A stretch of 23,497 nucleotides of DNA from a virus: the IMG/VR virus record IMGVR_UViG_3300002242_000771, positions 1-23,497 of that record. One strand, 5' to 3'. Positions 15,467 to 23,115 of the stretch are shown one piece after another. The notes under the pieces are model-generated. The model made no database searches. It saw nothing but the letters and a program-made list of their open reading frames with translations, and was not told the DNA's origin. The stretch's first letter is position 1. Each line of letters begins with the position of its first letter. A program made the translations under genes and the position numbers.

Positions 15467-15488
15467 CACCTCCCCGAAGGGAGATACC
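15465..15488 (-). terminator. UUCG-loop hairpin downstream of the major capsid gene
   Basis: On the minus strand the 10-base arms GGTATCTCCC (15479-15488) and GGGAGGTGCC (15465-15474) pair fully (two G-T wobbles) around the extra-stable tetraloop TTCG. The hairpin starts 16 bases after the capsid stop codon at 15505-15507. No U-run follows directly. It most likely reduces transcription past the capsid gene or protects its mRNA 3' end, which suits a gene needed at high copy number. Confidence 0.65.
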
Positions 15489-15504
15489 ATCTAGTAAGTA
15501 ACTA

Positions 15505-16551
15505 TTAAGCTACTAATGCACCGATACCTGAAATCATACCAGATGCGAAAGTGTTACGACACTCAAGTGTACACTCTTCTACTAACATACCAGTAGTTGA
15601 GTCACCTTTCTGACCAACGTCTACAGTGTGTAGTGGACGTAAAGTCGCTAGTGACCACCATGATGGATCGTAAACGATTACGTCTGTAGCACCACCGATA
15701 CCGTCAGAGATATCTACTGAGCTAGCTAGACCCTGGATGTAGTTAGGTACAACCTTAACTAAACCGAAGTCTGACTCGTATAACTCTACTGATTGACGGA
15801 TGCTTCCTTTCTCATCGATGTTACGACGAGTGTTTGAAGCAGCTTGTGCCAAGCTAGAGAAGTTACGCTTTTGAGTTGGAGACATCATTAATACTGATGC
15901 TTTACCACCCTCTTCATAGATACGCTGCATTACTTCATCAACGTCAGATAACGCTAATGAGTGAGTACCAGCTGTAGCTGATGCTGAAGGTAAGCCTAGC
16001 GCTGAACCGTCTGCTGCAGTGTGAGTACCTGAAGCGAATGCTGGAGTTGCAGCAGAAACGTCCCAAGTGTTGTATGCAGGAATGAATGATTGAATACCAC
16101 CCATTACACGACCAGCGTTAGCACCTACTGTATCAGCAGTACCAGTACCGTCAGTAATTTGACGTGCACCGATTAATGAATGCTCTAAATCACGCTTAAG
16201 CTCTGTACCTTTCTTCTTCATTTGGTATGCGAACTCAGAGTTACGACCAGCTTTAGATACTGAGTCTAAAGTCTTAGACACTTGCATGTGCTTAGTCAAG
16301 ATCTGAGTGTAGTTACCAACACGAGTAGTTGATACAGCTGAAACAGAACCTGCTGCGAAATCTGAACCTTCAGACTGCGCGTTAGTTGCTGGTGCAGTTA
16401 GCTCATCAGTTTGCCATTCGTGGTATACTGCTGTTGCTTTCTTGTTACCGATTGATGAAATAAAAGGAGTCTCATCACGCGTGATCATTGAAATGAACGA
16501 CGCTAAGTCTTCCTTTTTACCTTTGGTGTCTTCTGTTCTAAAAATTGCCAT
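15505..16551 (-). CDS. Major capsid protein (SU10/DUF5309-like family)
   Basis: A 348-residue HK97-fold-type capsid protein of the SU10 family. Diagnostic parts are the N-terminus (FRTEDTKGKKEDLASFISMI then R-D-E-T-P-F), the strand E-W-Q-T-D-E-L-T-A-P-A, the segment STTRVGNYTQILTKHMQVSK with S-K-T-L-D-S-V, and the helix QMKKKGTELKRDLEHSLIGA. A later signature is the M-M-S-P-T-Q-K-R block with FSSLAQAASNTRRN. The C-terminal strand region includes VIVYDPSWWSLATLRPLHTV. Length is normal for the family. It follows the scaffold gene, as usual, with AGAGGAA before the ATG. Codon choice looks more GC-rich at third positions than in the neighbours, in keeping with high expression. A strong hairpin follows the gene. 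Confidence 0.9.
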   Translation of the reverse strand: MAIFRTEDTKGKKEDLASFISMITRDETPFISSIGNKKATAVYHEWQTDELTAPATNAQSEGSDFAAGSVSAVSTTRVGNYTQILTKHMQVSKTLDSVSKAGRNSEFAYQMKKKGTELKRDLEHSLIGARQITDGTGTADTVGANAGRVMGGIQSFIPAYNTWDVSAATPAFASGTHTAADGSALGLPSASATAGTHSLALSDVDEVMQRIYEEGGKASVLMMSPTQKRNFSSLAQAASNTRRNIDEKGSIRQSVELYESDFGLVKVVPNYIQGLASSVDISDGIGGATDVIVYDPSWWSLATLRPLHTVDVGQKGDSTTGMLVEECTLECRNTFASGMISGIGALVA

Positions 16552-16587
16552 TTTAGTTTCCTCTTTTTAAATGTTATTATAAGAAGC

Positions 16588-17655
16588 TTAGTCTAGTAAT
16601 CCGTCAACCATAGAATCTAGGAACGCATCTTGTTGTGCCTCCGAACCTTCTCCGGTTAGAATCTTCTTACGTAGTTTCTTTGCTTTCTCGTCAGTTTTAG
16701 CCTTTTTGTTCACAGGCTTTTTAGCTTTAACACTCTTCACAGGAGCCTTCTTACGTTTCTTAGCGGCAACTTTCTTACCGTCTTTAAGAGCTTTATAGTC
16801 GTACATTAACTGGATAGTTTTTGCATCAGTAATCTGTGCAAACTCTGGAAAACCTAGATCACTAGCCCATTTAACTACACCTTCGTAGTTGTCTTGCCAT
16901 CCTGGTAATTCCTTATTTAATGTAACAATCGCTGCATCCCTAGCCGCTGCTAGTGAAGCCTCATCAGCCTTCTTAGTCTCTGCAGAAGCTTCAGACTCTA
17001 ATCTCTTAGTTTCATCTTGCTTCTCTTTTAACTCTTGGGCTTTGGCTCGTCTAGCTTCCTGCCATTTAGGAAGTTCAAACATATCATCGTCAGCAATTAA
17101 CTGCTGTATTTTACGGTCATATGCCGCTAACTGTTGTTCATCAGAATCTACTTGATTCTTCAAAAGTTCAGCATTTTGCTCTTTTAGTGTAATTGACTCT
17201 TCTTGAAGTGTTTGAGCTTGTTTAAGCTGTTCACTGGCTTCAATGGATTTCTTATTAGCGTGTTGAGCAGTTTGATATCCACGAATTAGTTCTCCCATAG
17301 TTACTTCTGAATCTTCACCATCTACCTTTACAGGTACCATGAAGTCCATATCTAACTCTTCGGAATCTTCCTCTTCTTCTACTTCATCTTCAGGTAGGTC
17401 TTCACCATCTTCTTCTTCAGTATCTTCTACCACTTCTTCCTCTTCACTATCAAGTTCTTCAGTCTCAGGTGCCTCAGCTTCATCCTCGTCTGCTGCTTCT
17501 TCCACTGTGTCTTCCACCTCTTGCTCTGGTAGAACTTCTTCGGGTTCGTCCCCAAAAAATTCGCCAGCAAGACCTTCTAACATTGCGTCTTCGTCAACTA
17601 AGTTCAATTTAACATCTTGACTGTTCGTCAAGGTAGTTTCGATATTATCCGACAT
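16588..17655 (-). CDS. Capsid scaffolding protein
   Basis: A 355-residue protein with the layout of podovirus scaffolds. Residues about 36-102 are extremely acidic (long Glu/Asp runs). Residues 107-135 carry the conserved VPVKVDGEDSEVTMGELIRG and Y-Q-T-A motif seen in many phage scaffold or capsid-assembly proteins. Residues 138-245 are a long charged coiled coil. Residues 250-292 form a small domain, 293-330 a Lys/Ala/Pro-rich basic tail, and 333-355 a short amphipathic C-terminal helix (EAQQDAFLDSMVDGLLD), where scaffolds usually bind the capsid protein. It would guide procapsid assembly and then leave. Directly upstream of the major capsid gene. GGAGGAT precedes the ATG at 17653-17655. Confidence 0.85.
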   Translation of the reverse strand: MSDNIETTLTNSQDVKLNLVDEDAMLEGLAGEFFGDEPEEVLPEQEVEDTVEEAADEDEAEAPETEELDSEEEEVVEDTEEEDGEDLPEDEVEEEEDSEELDMDFMVPVKVDGEDSEVTMGELIRGYQTAQHANKKSIEASEQLKQAQTLQEESITLKEQNAELLKNQVDSDEQQLAAYDRKIQQLIADDDMFELPKWQEARRAKAQELKEKQDETKRLESEASAETKKADEASLAAARDAAIVTLNKELPGWQDNYEGVVKWASDLGFPEFAQITDAKTIQLMYDYKALKDGKKVAAKKRKKAPVKSVKAKKPVNKKAKTDEKAKKLRKKILTGEGSEAQQDAFLDSMVDGLLD

Positions 17656-17676
17656 ATTTTAATCCTCCAAGATTAT

Positions 17677-17952
17677 TTATTTCTTAGCAGTTGGCTTTTT
17701 AGCAACTACTTTTGGTTTTTTAACAGGTACACATTTGCAATCTACGCATTCACAATTGCCGCCGCAATCGCCATCGCATTTACAAACCCCTGCCTCTTTC
17801 TTTAGACGTTCGATGATTAATTGAACATCGTTTAATCTATCAAGAAGTTGTCGTACCATAACACTATGACCACGATTACCTCTCATCTCTCTTAAAATGT
17901 TCTTCTCTTCAAGTTCAAACATCTCAATATCTTCCATTAAAAACTCACGCAT
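17677..17952 (-). CDS. Small coiled-coil protein with a seven-cysteine cluster and Lys-rich tail
   Basis: A 91-residue protein. Residues 1-54 are helical and charged (MEDIEMFELEEKNIL, VRQLLDRLNDVQLIIERLKK). Residues 57-74 read CKCDGDCGGNCECVDCKC, seven cysteines in 18 residues at positions 57, 59, 63, 67, 69, 72 and 74, in C-x-C and C-x2-C spacing typical of metallothioneins and other metal-cluster peptides. The end (KKPKVVAKKPTAKK) is Lys/Pro/Ala-rich like the scaffold tail. GGAGG lies upstream, and the ATG overlaps the previous stop by one base (TAATG). It lies between portal and scaffold. It may bind zinc or another soft metal, or make disulphides in the mature virion; the family is not recognised beyond this cluster. 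Confidence 0.78.
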   Translation of the reverse strand: MREFLMEDIEMFELEEKNILREMRGNRGHSVMVRQLLDRLNDVQLIIERLKKEAGVCKCDGDCGGNCECVDCKCVPVKKPKVVAKKPTAKK

Positions 17953-18197
17953 TATTTATCCTCCATTTCTTTTTCAAATATTGCATTGTCACCAGCTACC
18001 GCTAAAGCTTCAATCTGTCTCTTGACATCTTCTAAAGCTACGATAGTGTTATAGAGAGTCTCTCTTAGACCCTCTTGGTTCGGTCTGGTTTTACTCCATG
18101 CTTCTCTATAGTGCTGGCGTACCATGTCAAAAATGACAGGATATGCCTTATTAGCTATAATGGTCTTAGCATGTGAACCTAGTTCTACTTTATCCAT
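17952..18197 (-). CDS. Small helical hypothetical protein between portal and scaffold
   Basis: An 81-residue protein beginning MDKVELGSHAKTIIANKAYP. I chose the ATG at 18195-18197 because GGAGGT lies three bases before it; an in-frame ATG at 18224 would need to start inside the portal gene without a comparable site. The body is helical: a segment with MVRQHYREAWSKTRP, then a helix with LYNTIVALEDVKRQIEAL. Short proteins with a Y/W-x-x-A-W-x-x-T-x-P core followed by a helix of this kind occur in phage packaging clusters, but their role is unknown. Stop and next start overlap as TAATG. Confidence 0.75.
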   Translation of the reverse strand: MDKVELGSHAKTIIANKAYPVIFDMVRQHYREAWSKTRPNQEGLRETLYNTIVALEDVKRQIEALAVAGDNAIFEKEMEDK

Positions 18198-18216
18198 ATT
18201 ACCTCCGTTGTATGAA

Positions 18217-20214
18217 TTAACCAATCTTAGTTGGCTTACCAGTTGCTGCTTCTAATGCAACTTCCGCTTTGTCTTTTGCTTTCTGATGTTCAAACTTCTC
18301 TCTATCAAGCTCCATATCAGCTTGTTTCTTTTGAATGTCTGCCATCTGTTTCTGTAAAGTCAGTAACAACTTCTGTTGTTCCATCTCACCTTCTTTCTTA
18401 GCTTCCTCACCTGCAGCTTCTTGCTGTTGGGCAACCATCTGTTGCTGTTGTTGACCTTGTGGGGTATTAGGGTCGACAATAAAGTCAGCCCAGTTCTCAA
18501 TACCCATACTTTCCATCAACTGTCTAGCAATGTTAAACCCAGAGTCTGGATTAATAACACTCTTAGTCTCAGGTGCTTGGTATAACATAGGCATTACTTG
18601 GCTAGCTAACATCATCATATTCTCTTGAGTGTTAGCAGAGCTATTAGTACCTACATCAATATCAACAGTTAAGCTTTCTATCGGCATTAAGTCCTTTGGT
18701 GAAATACCATAGTATGCAAAATCCTTAAGAACACTATCTGCATTCTCTAAGATTAGATCATATACGCCTTTACACATATCTTTAAAGCCTGTCTCTGCGA
18801 ATCTACGTGCAATGTACGCGATACGCTTTTGAGATGCAGCTTGTACCTGTGCTACTTTACCTGCTGAGTTACCTGAATCAAACAACTTCTCGTTTACACC
18901 CTGAGCTGCTCTAGTCATACCAGTCGCCTGTTCTTTCTCTGCATTCATGAACTCTAGTAAAGAGAACGTCGATGGAGACAAGTTATCAGGAGTGATTGGT
19001 TGTACTGAGGCTACAGGAGAGCCGTTTGTAGGGATTATTTGATGTGGTTCAGGGCTTTGTAAGGCTCTGAAGTCAACTACGTTAGGATCGGCTAGGATTC
19101 GTCCGTAGTTAGTCAAATAAACATTCTCGATAAGACCTCTGGTGATCGCTGTCTTGATCTCTGTAGCAGAGCGTGTTGCATCTGCAATAGATAAGCCATA
19201 GAAAGCGTAAGGGATTTCGATAGGATTCAAATTAGCCAACGGAATACTATCAGCGTACTCCTCTAGTAAGATCTCTTCACCGGCTATGATGAAACGCTTT
19301 AGTTCTGCGATTCCATCTCCATCTCTATCTATTCTCATCCACACTTCGCTAACAGTAATTAATGTGTTAGCTTCACCTATACCTTCAGCTTCGGAGTTCT
19401 CCCAAATACCATTAACAGATTGACGATTATAATCCTCGCCATTAACTCCATTAATAGTGGTGAAATCTTGACCTCCTTCAGCCAATTCCATACCAACATC
19501 GAAACCCATCTCTCTTAAATCAGAAAGGGATTGCTCTGTTTGAATGCCTACAAACGTTGAGTCACTAATACTAGTGGCTGAACGATCAATCATAAAAGCT
19601 TCCGGTGGAATATTCTCTAATTTAATCTTAGATTTGTCCACCTTCCTCTTAATTCTTACTAAAGAGTAAACCTCATTGGTCTCATCAATAACCATATCCA
19701 TGATTTCTACATCATCTTCCATAGTTAAAGCATCAACCTCTTGTGCTGAGATATTCTCATACTCTTCAATCTTGTAATCTATTTTTTCTTCCCACTGCCA
19801 TCTAATAACAGCGTTCTTGAACATTAGGGCTGATTTAACCCATGTATTTAGTTCTGACCAACCGTTGTTCTTCGTAAAGATACAATGATTAGTTACTTCT
19901 GTTGCGATACCTGCTGATCTCGACTGTGTTGGATCTGCTGGGTTAAATTTAGCTATCTTATTATTAGATAACATTAACTCAGAGATAACCGCTAAGTACG
20001 AGTCTACGATTTCAATAGTGTCAGATGTAACCACTTGACTCACACCCATAGGCTTTAAGCGCCCTTTAGGTTGTTGAGTATAGTAATCTATAGCTTCTTC
20101 TCTTGCTTCGGTAAGCTCAGATCCATCAAGAAAGCCTCCAGTTGACTGGCGAATAGCTTCGTTGATGAGACCGTTTAGCTCCTCATCCGATATCTTTTTA
20201 ATCTTGTCTGCCAT
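18217..20214 (-). CDS. Portal protein (P22/SU10-like)
   Basis: A 665-residue portal protein. The N-terminal half shows a typical portal pattern: EAIDYYTQQPKGRLKP, then SQVVTSDTIEIVDSYLAVIS, then a segment on converting and pairing strands (ALMFKNAVIRWQWEEK). Later markers include LENIPPEAFMIDRSATSIS, the D-x-D-G-D-G-I-A-E-L-K-R-F block, PIEIPYAFYGLSIADATRS and the helix with AQVQAASQKRIAYIARRFAE. The last about 85 residues are Gln-rich and coiled-coil, matching the barrel or crown of large portals. It forms the dodecameric ring through which terminase pumps DNA and to which the adaptor binds. It starts 9 bases after the terminase stop codon with AAGGAA before the ATG. Confidence 0.88.
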   Translation of the reverse strand: MADKIKKISDEELNGLINEAIRQSTGGFLDGSELTEAREEAIDYYTQQPKGRLKPMGVSQVVTSDTIEIVDSYLAVISELMLSNNKIAKFNPADPTQSRSAGIATEVTNHCIFTKNNGWSELNTWVKSALMFKNAVIRWQWEEKIDYKIEEYENISAQEVDALTMEDDVEIMDMVIDETNEVYSLVRIKRKVDKSKIKLENIPPEAFMIDRSATSISDSTFVGIQTEQSLSDLREMGFDVGMELAEGGQDFTTINGVNGEDYNRQSVNGIWENSEAEGIGEANTLITVSEVWMRIDRDGDGIAELKRFIIAGEEILLEEYADSIPLANLNPIEIPYAFYGLSIADATRSATEIKTAITRGLIENVYLTNYGRILADPNVVDFRALQSPEPHQIIPTNGSPVASVQPITPDNLSPSTFSLLEFMNAEKEQATGMTRAAQGVNEKLFDSGNSAGKVAQVQAASQKRIAYIARRFAETGFKDMCKGVYDLILENADSVLKDFAYYGISPKDLMPIESLTVDIDVGTNSSANTQENMMMLASQVMPMLYQAPETKSVINPDSGFNIARQLMESMGIENWADFIVDPNTPQGQQQQQMVAQQQEAAGEEAKKEGEMEQQKLLLTLQKQMADIQKKQADMELDREKFEHQKAKDKAEVALEAATGKPTKIG

Positions 20215-20223
20215 AATAGTTCC

Positions 20224-21873
20224 TTATATCCAGTTATTATTCTGAGGTGGTATGAACGTATGTCCAAAACCTACTCTATCATTAGTTAGTTTATCAATGT
20301 GCGTACGATACACTTCACAAGCTATTGCTAAGCTCATTACAGTATCATCAAAACACCCGGGTCCTGCGTTAGTAGCACCCTTCTCGTCTGCTAAGTAATC
20401 TTTAAGCTCTTGAATAATTATAGAAGATCTAATACTTAGTTCTTCTTCAAATATCCAGTTCTTTAAGTTACCTATAATAGCAGGTTTAGACGCACTAGTT
20501 GTTCTAAAACCAAGTCTAATACCTTCCTCATTGGAAATATTAGCAATCTTAGTTTGATGATATAAATTTACATAATTCATATCTTTTAACTTCTGTAGAG
20601 TCGATACACCCATAGAATTACTTTCTACAGCAAGTAAGGCATTATTAAAATACCTACCTAAGTAGAATAACTCCTTTCCGAATGCGGAAGGGTCAATTCT
20701 ATTGTTTCTATAAAGACCTACTACTTCTCTCTTTGTATTAAGAACTACAGCTGTACTATAGTCCTGTCCTACACCTAGAGATACATCTGCTCCGATAATA
20801 TACTTCTCTTCAAAAGAAGGAGCTTGCCATATTTCTAAATGACCTTCTCTTTGTTCATCCCAAGACATCATCTGTGGGTTAAAACTTCTTATACTATCTG
20901 CAGGTTCTAATTTTTGTTTCTCAACCTTATCAATATCAAATACATTAGAGCCAGATACCTGGAAGGCTTCTTCAGGAGTCGCCGGATATTCCTGTGCGAA
21001 CTTCTTTGAACCACCTTCACCAATCTTCATTCGTCTCCACCAAAGCTGTCCATCAGTTAAATCGTATAATTCGATTAAACCTTCTTCTTCTTTAGTTCTT
21101 ACGAAGTCCTTTGGGGGCTCCATCGTGTACTCTTTAGTCATGTGCCATGGTAAGAATACAGGGACATAGTCATTAAGACCTTGCTCTGCTTTCTTCCACA
21201 TCTCATAAAAAGGACCAGAGGCACCATTAGCTGTAGACTCTAGAATGATCTCAGTACCATTAGCACTAGATACACCCTGGAACAATCCAGCTAGGATCTT
21301 CTCTTGGTTTTGCCAGAACGCCACCTCAGAACAATGTAGAATTGTCGGGGTCGTTCCTCGTCCTGCTTCTGGAGAACCAGCTGTATACAGTCTGAATCCA
21401 GAATCGTTATGAGCGAATTTAATTTCTTTTGCATTTGATTTTACAAGTTCTGGTTGTGAGCCTCTAGGCATCCTCTCAATGAATTGCTTACTCATGGTAA
21501 ACAAAGCATCAGATGTAGCACTATCATGTGCTAACACAACTGAACGTGTATATGGAGTATGTAAGGTCTTCCAGAATACTCTTCCAGCAGTATATGTAGA
21601 TATACCTTGCTGACGAGCCTTTAGGATTAATACTCTTACTCTCCCTTTCTCTTTAAGCTGTTTCTGTACAGCATCGTGAATCTTTTGCTGAGCCTGATTG
21701 AACTTAAAAGGTATGTAACCTTGAGCTGCATCTTTGGTGATAATTTTAAGTCTCTCTTCTGAGAACTTACCAAAGTCTTCTGCATACTCTTCATTTTTCT
21801 TCTTGCGTGCTAATTCTTTCTTAAGTTCGATTCGCTTCGCTAAATGAAGCTTATAATCATTATCTTTTTTCAT
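20224..21873 (-). CDS. terL: Terminase large subunit (packaging ATPase and nuclease)
   Basis: A 549-residue packaging motor. The ATPase domain carries a Walker A-like KARQQGIST at 85-93 after the strand RVRVLIL, a Walker B-type strand with TPTILHCSEVAFW around 175-187 (catalytic E183; the usual Asp before it is Ser, as in related terminases with a SEV motif), and coupling motif III, ILESTANG, at 210-217. The nuclease domain has the RNase-H-like acids D363 (IIGADVSLGVGQDYS), E417 (LLAVESNS) and D509/D510 (GCFDDTVMSLAIA). Length is usual for the family. It cuts and translocates genome concatemers through the portal, whose gene follows directly. GGAGG precedes the ATG at 21871-21873. No small terminase is recognised in the window. 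Confidence 0.93.
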   Translation of the reverse strand: MKKDNDYKLHLAKRIELKKELARKKKNEEYAEDFGKFSEERLKIITKDAAQGYIPFKFNQAQQKIHDAVQKQLKEKGRVRVLILKARQQGISTYTAGRVFWKTLHTPYTRSVVLAHDSATSDALFTMSKQFIERMPRGSQPELVKSNAKEIKFAHNDSGFRLYTAGSPEAGRGTTPTILHCSEVAFWQNQEKILAGLFQGVSSANGTEIILESTANGASGPFYEMWKKAEQGLNDYVPVFLPWHMTKEYTMEPPKDFVRTKEEEGLIELYDLTDGQLWWRRMKIGEGGSKKFAQEYPATPEEAFQVSGSNVFDIDKVEKQKLEPADSIRSFNPQMMSWDEQREGHLEIWQAPSFEEKYIIGADVSLGVGQDYSTAVVLNTKREVVGLYRNNRIDPSAFGKELFYLGRYFNNALLAVESNSMGVSTLQKLKDMNYVNLYHQTKIANISNEEGIRLGFRTTSASKPAIIGNLKNWIFEEELSIRSSIIIQELKDYLADEKGATNAGPGCFDDTVMSLAIACEVYRTHIDKLTNDRVGFGHTFIPPQNNNWI

Positions 21874-21898
21874 CTATAACCTCCATTATAAATTTGGT

Positions 21899-21948
21899 CC
21901 CGAGTTATTGACCTAGCTCTCGGGGTAGCTATTCGGAGGATGGTCAAT
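21899..21948 (-). promoter_or_regulatory. Structured intergenic element before terL (H-type pseudoknot candidate)
   Basis: On the minus strand TAGCT (21927-21931) pairs with AGCTA (21914-21918) around the loop ACCCCGAG, and the loop's CCCGAG can pair with CTCGGG at 21899-21904. The linker loops are 2 and 9 bases, a feasible H-type pseudoknot. In addition ATTGACC (21942-21948) can pair with GGTCAAT (21907-21913), which lies in the 9-base loop, so an alternative extended hairpin competes. It ends about 17 bases before the terL ribosome site. Possible roles are translational control of terL, RNA protection, or a DNA packaging site. Confidence 0.45.
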
Positions 21949-21960
21949 CCTTAAAATCTC

Positions 21961-22377
21961 CTAAACGTCTTCGTAGTAACCCATCATGGTTGCGTAGACT
22001 GTTGCGTCATTTGTTTTAGCTAAAAGGTAAAAACCTTCATCTATAGCTAAATTCAGACCTACAATATCCCTACTATGGTTCTTAGGTATATTAAACTCCA
22101 TCAGAGTTGTACCTGTAGTAGCATCCGGTGTTGTGGCAAGATATATTGTGACATCTGCTCCATTAACACCAATAAAGTTATCTGTAGATATTAAGACATT
22201 CTCCATAATCATACGCTGACCGATAAAAGGGATAGCGAATACATAAGCTGTATCGATAGTATCCATTTTATTATGCAGTAACTGATTTGGTTTTAATGGG
22301 GCTACTCTTACTTCCCCGTTACCAGAAACTGCAGCTGATTTACCACAGTCTCCAAATATACTTATTGGTAATGCCAT
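21961..22377 (-). CDS. Small beta-rich hypothetical virion protein
   Basis: A 138-residue protein (begins MALPISIFGDCGKSAAV). After residue 50 it reads as strands: IGQRMIMENVLISTDNFIG, then ADVTIYLATTPDATTGTTLM, LNLAIDEGFYLLAK, and a last strand VYATMMGYYEDV. This order resembles the 121-aa protein at 7037-7402, so the two are likely paralogues with a beta-sandwich-type fold. AGGAGGT precedes the ATG at 22375-22377. It is the last gene before the structured gap and terL. It is probably a virion component (decoration or fibre-linked), inferred from fold impression only; it does not look like a small terminase, which would be helical with a DNA-binding N-terminus. Confidence 0.72.
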   Translation of the reverse strand: MALPISIFGDCGKSAAVSGNGEVRVAPLKPNQLLHNKMDTIDTAYVFAIPFIGQRMIMENVLISTDNFIGVNGADVTIYLATTPDATTGTTLMEFNIPKNHSRDIVGLNLAIDEGFYLLAKTNDATVYATMMGYYEDV

Positions 22378-22389
22378 AACTACCTCCTA

Positions 22390-22944
22390 TTAATCTGTCC
22401 AAGCTAATAGGTCTAAAGATACTTCACCAGCTGCTGCTGAGAAAGGTGCAAACTCTACCGCAATAGAATCATTTGGACCTAAGATAATTGAACCTCTGTA
22501 GTGAGATGCAAATACAGACGGACCACCTTGCATCCAATGCATGATTTCCGTACCACCTGTAGTATCACTAGTAGCTCCACCGACTTCCGCTGTAGCATCT
22601 AATGTAGTTGCATCTGTGAAATTTAAGTTAGCTGGGGTTAGTGCTGTACTATTTGAAATACTAGTTGGGTTCTTTGAAATTAAGAATTTACCTGGTACTT
22701 CTGAACCTACAGTCATAAAACCTAAGAACATTCTCTTAGTTGTAGATGTGTTCTTTACGTACATTATAGCTCTTGAGTCATCTGCCGTAGCACTTGATGT
22801 TACAAAACCTGATGAAATTAAGAAAGTATCACCATTCATTGAGTTGTGCATGATAATTGGTCTTTCTACTGCTGTTGTCAGTAATGAACCCTCGGAATCA
22901 ATTTTTGCAGCCGTTCCTGAGCTGGCATCTCTAATTATGCTCAT
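22390..22944 (-). CDS. Hypothetical beta-rich protein upstream of terL
   Basis: A 184-residue protein beginning MSIIRDASSGTAAKIDSEGS, with strands throughout (RAIMYVKNTSTTKRMFLGFM, FLISKNPTSI, GSIILGPNDSIAVEFAPFSA) and a closing strand VSLDLLAWTD. The first 30 residues look like a cassette seen at the start of some marine phage structural proteins. The pattern of a G-P-N-D turn followed by a final strand is similar to its neighbour at 21961-22377, but identity is low. The ATG overlaps the previous gene by 14 bases, with AGAGGA upstream inside that gene. No enzyme motif is seen; a structural role is the most likely. Confidence 0.72.
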   Translation of the reverse strand: MSIIRDASSGTAAKIDSEGSLLTTAVERPIIMHNSMNGDTFLISSGFVTSSATADDSRAIMYVKNTSTTKRMFLGFMTVGSEVPGKFLISKNPTSISNSTALTPANLNFTDATTLDATAEVGGATSDTTGGTEIMHWMQGGPSVFASHYRGSIILGPNDSIAVEFAPFSAAAGEVSLDLLAWTD

Positions 22945-23107
22945 CTTCTATATCCTCTTCTGTTAGAACCTCATCATGTGCTACTGAATTGTAAGCATTC
23001 ATAATCCTAAGTTCAATTAATATTAATTTTAATAAATTGTTAGTTTCTGCTGTACCATTTAAGTCAGTTTGATCTAATGGTACATTACTTTGTAAATTTA
23101 CAGACAT
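22931..23107 (-). CDS. Small hypothetical protein
   Basis: A 58-residue acidic protein, MSVNLQSNVPLDQTDLNGTA followed by a hydrophobic helix (NNLLKLILIELRIMN) and an acidic end (EEDIEDEHN). I chose the ATG at 23105-23107 because TAGGAGGGA lies just before it; the longer in-frame start at 23152 would open with an implausible Tyr run (MYCYYYY) inside the upstream gene. Proteins with a Q/S-N-V-P-L-D start and an L-L-K-x-x-L-x-E-L-R-x-M-N helix recur beside small structural genes in marine phages. Function is unknown. It overlaps the next gene by 14 bases. Confidence 0.65.
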   Translation of the reverse strand: MSVNLQSNVPLDQTDLNGTAETNNLLKLILIELRIMNAYNSVAHDEVLTEEDIEDEHN

Positions 23108-23115
23108 ATTCCCTC

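Noticed and set aside
17339-17620. Plus-strand Ser-rich frame
   Set aside because: It is the complement of the Glu/Asp codon runs of the scaffold's acidic region (GAA/GAG/GAT read backwards as Ser-type codons), not an independent gene.
21320-21350. TerL Walker B lacking the Asp before Glu as a sign of an inactive motor
   Set aside because: Related terminases with an H-x-S-E-V motif keep the catalytic Glu, and all other ATPase and nuclease residues are present.
21885-21890. TATAAT on the minus strand just before terL, as a -10 promoter box
   Set aside because: Transcription would begin at or inside the ribosome site, and no TTGACA-like box lies about 17 bases upstream (GGTCAA is there).
21961-22944. 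Genes just upstream of terL as the small terminase subunit
   Set aside because: Both products are strand-rich, with no helix-turn-helix or coiled-coil oligomerisation region; position alone is not enough.
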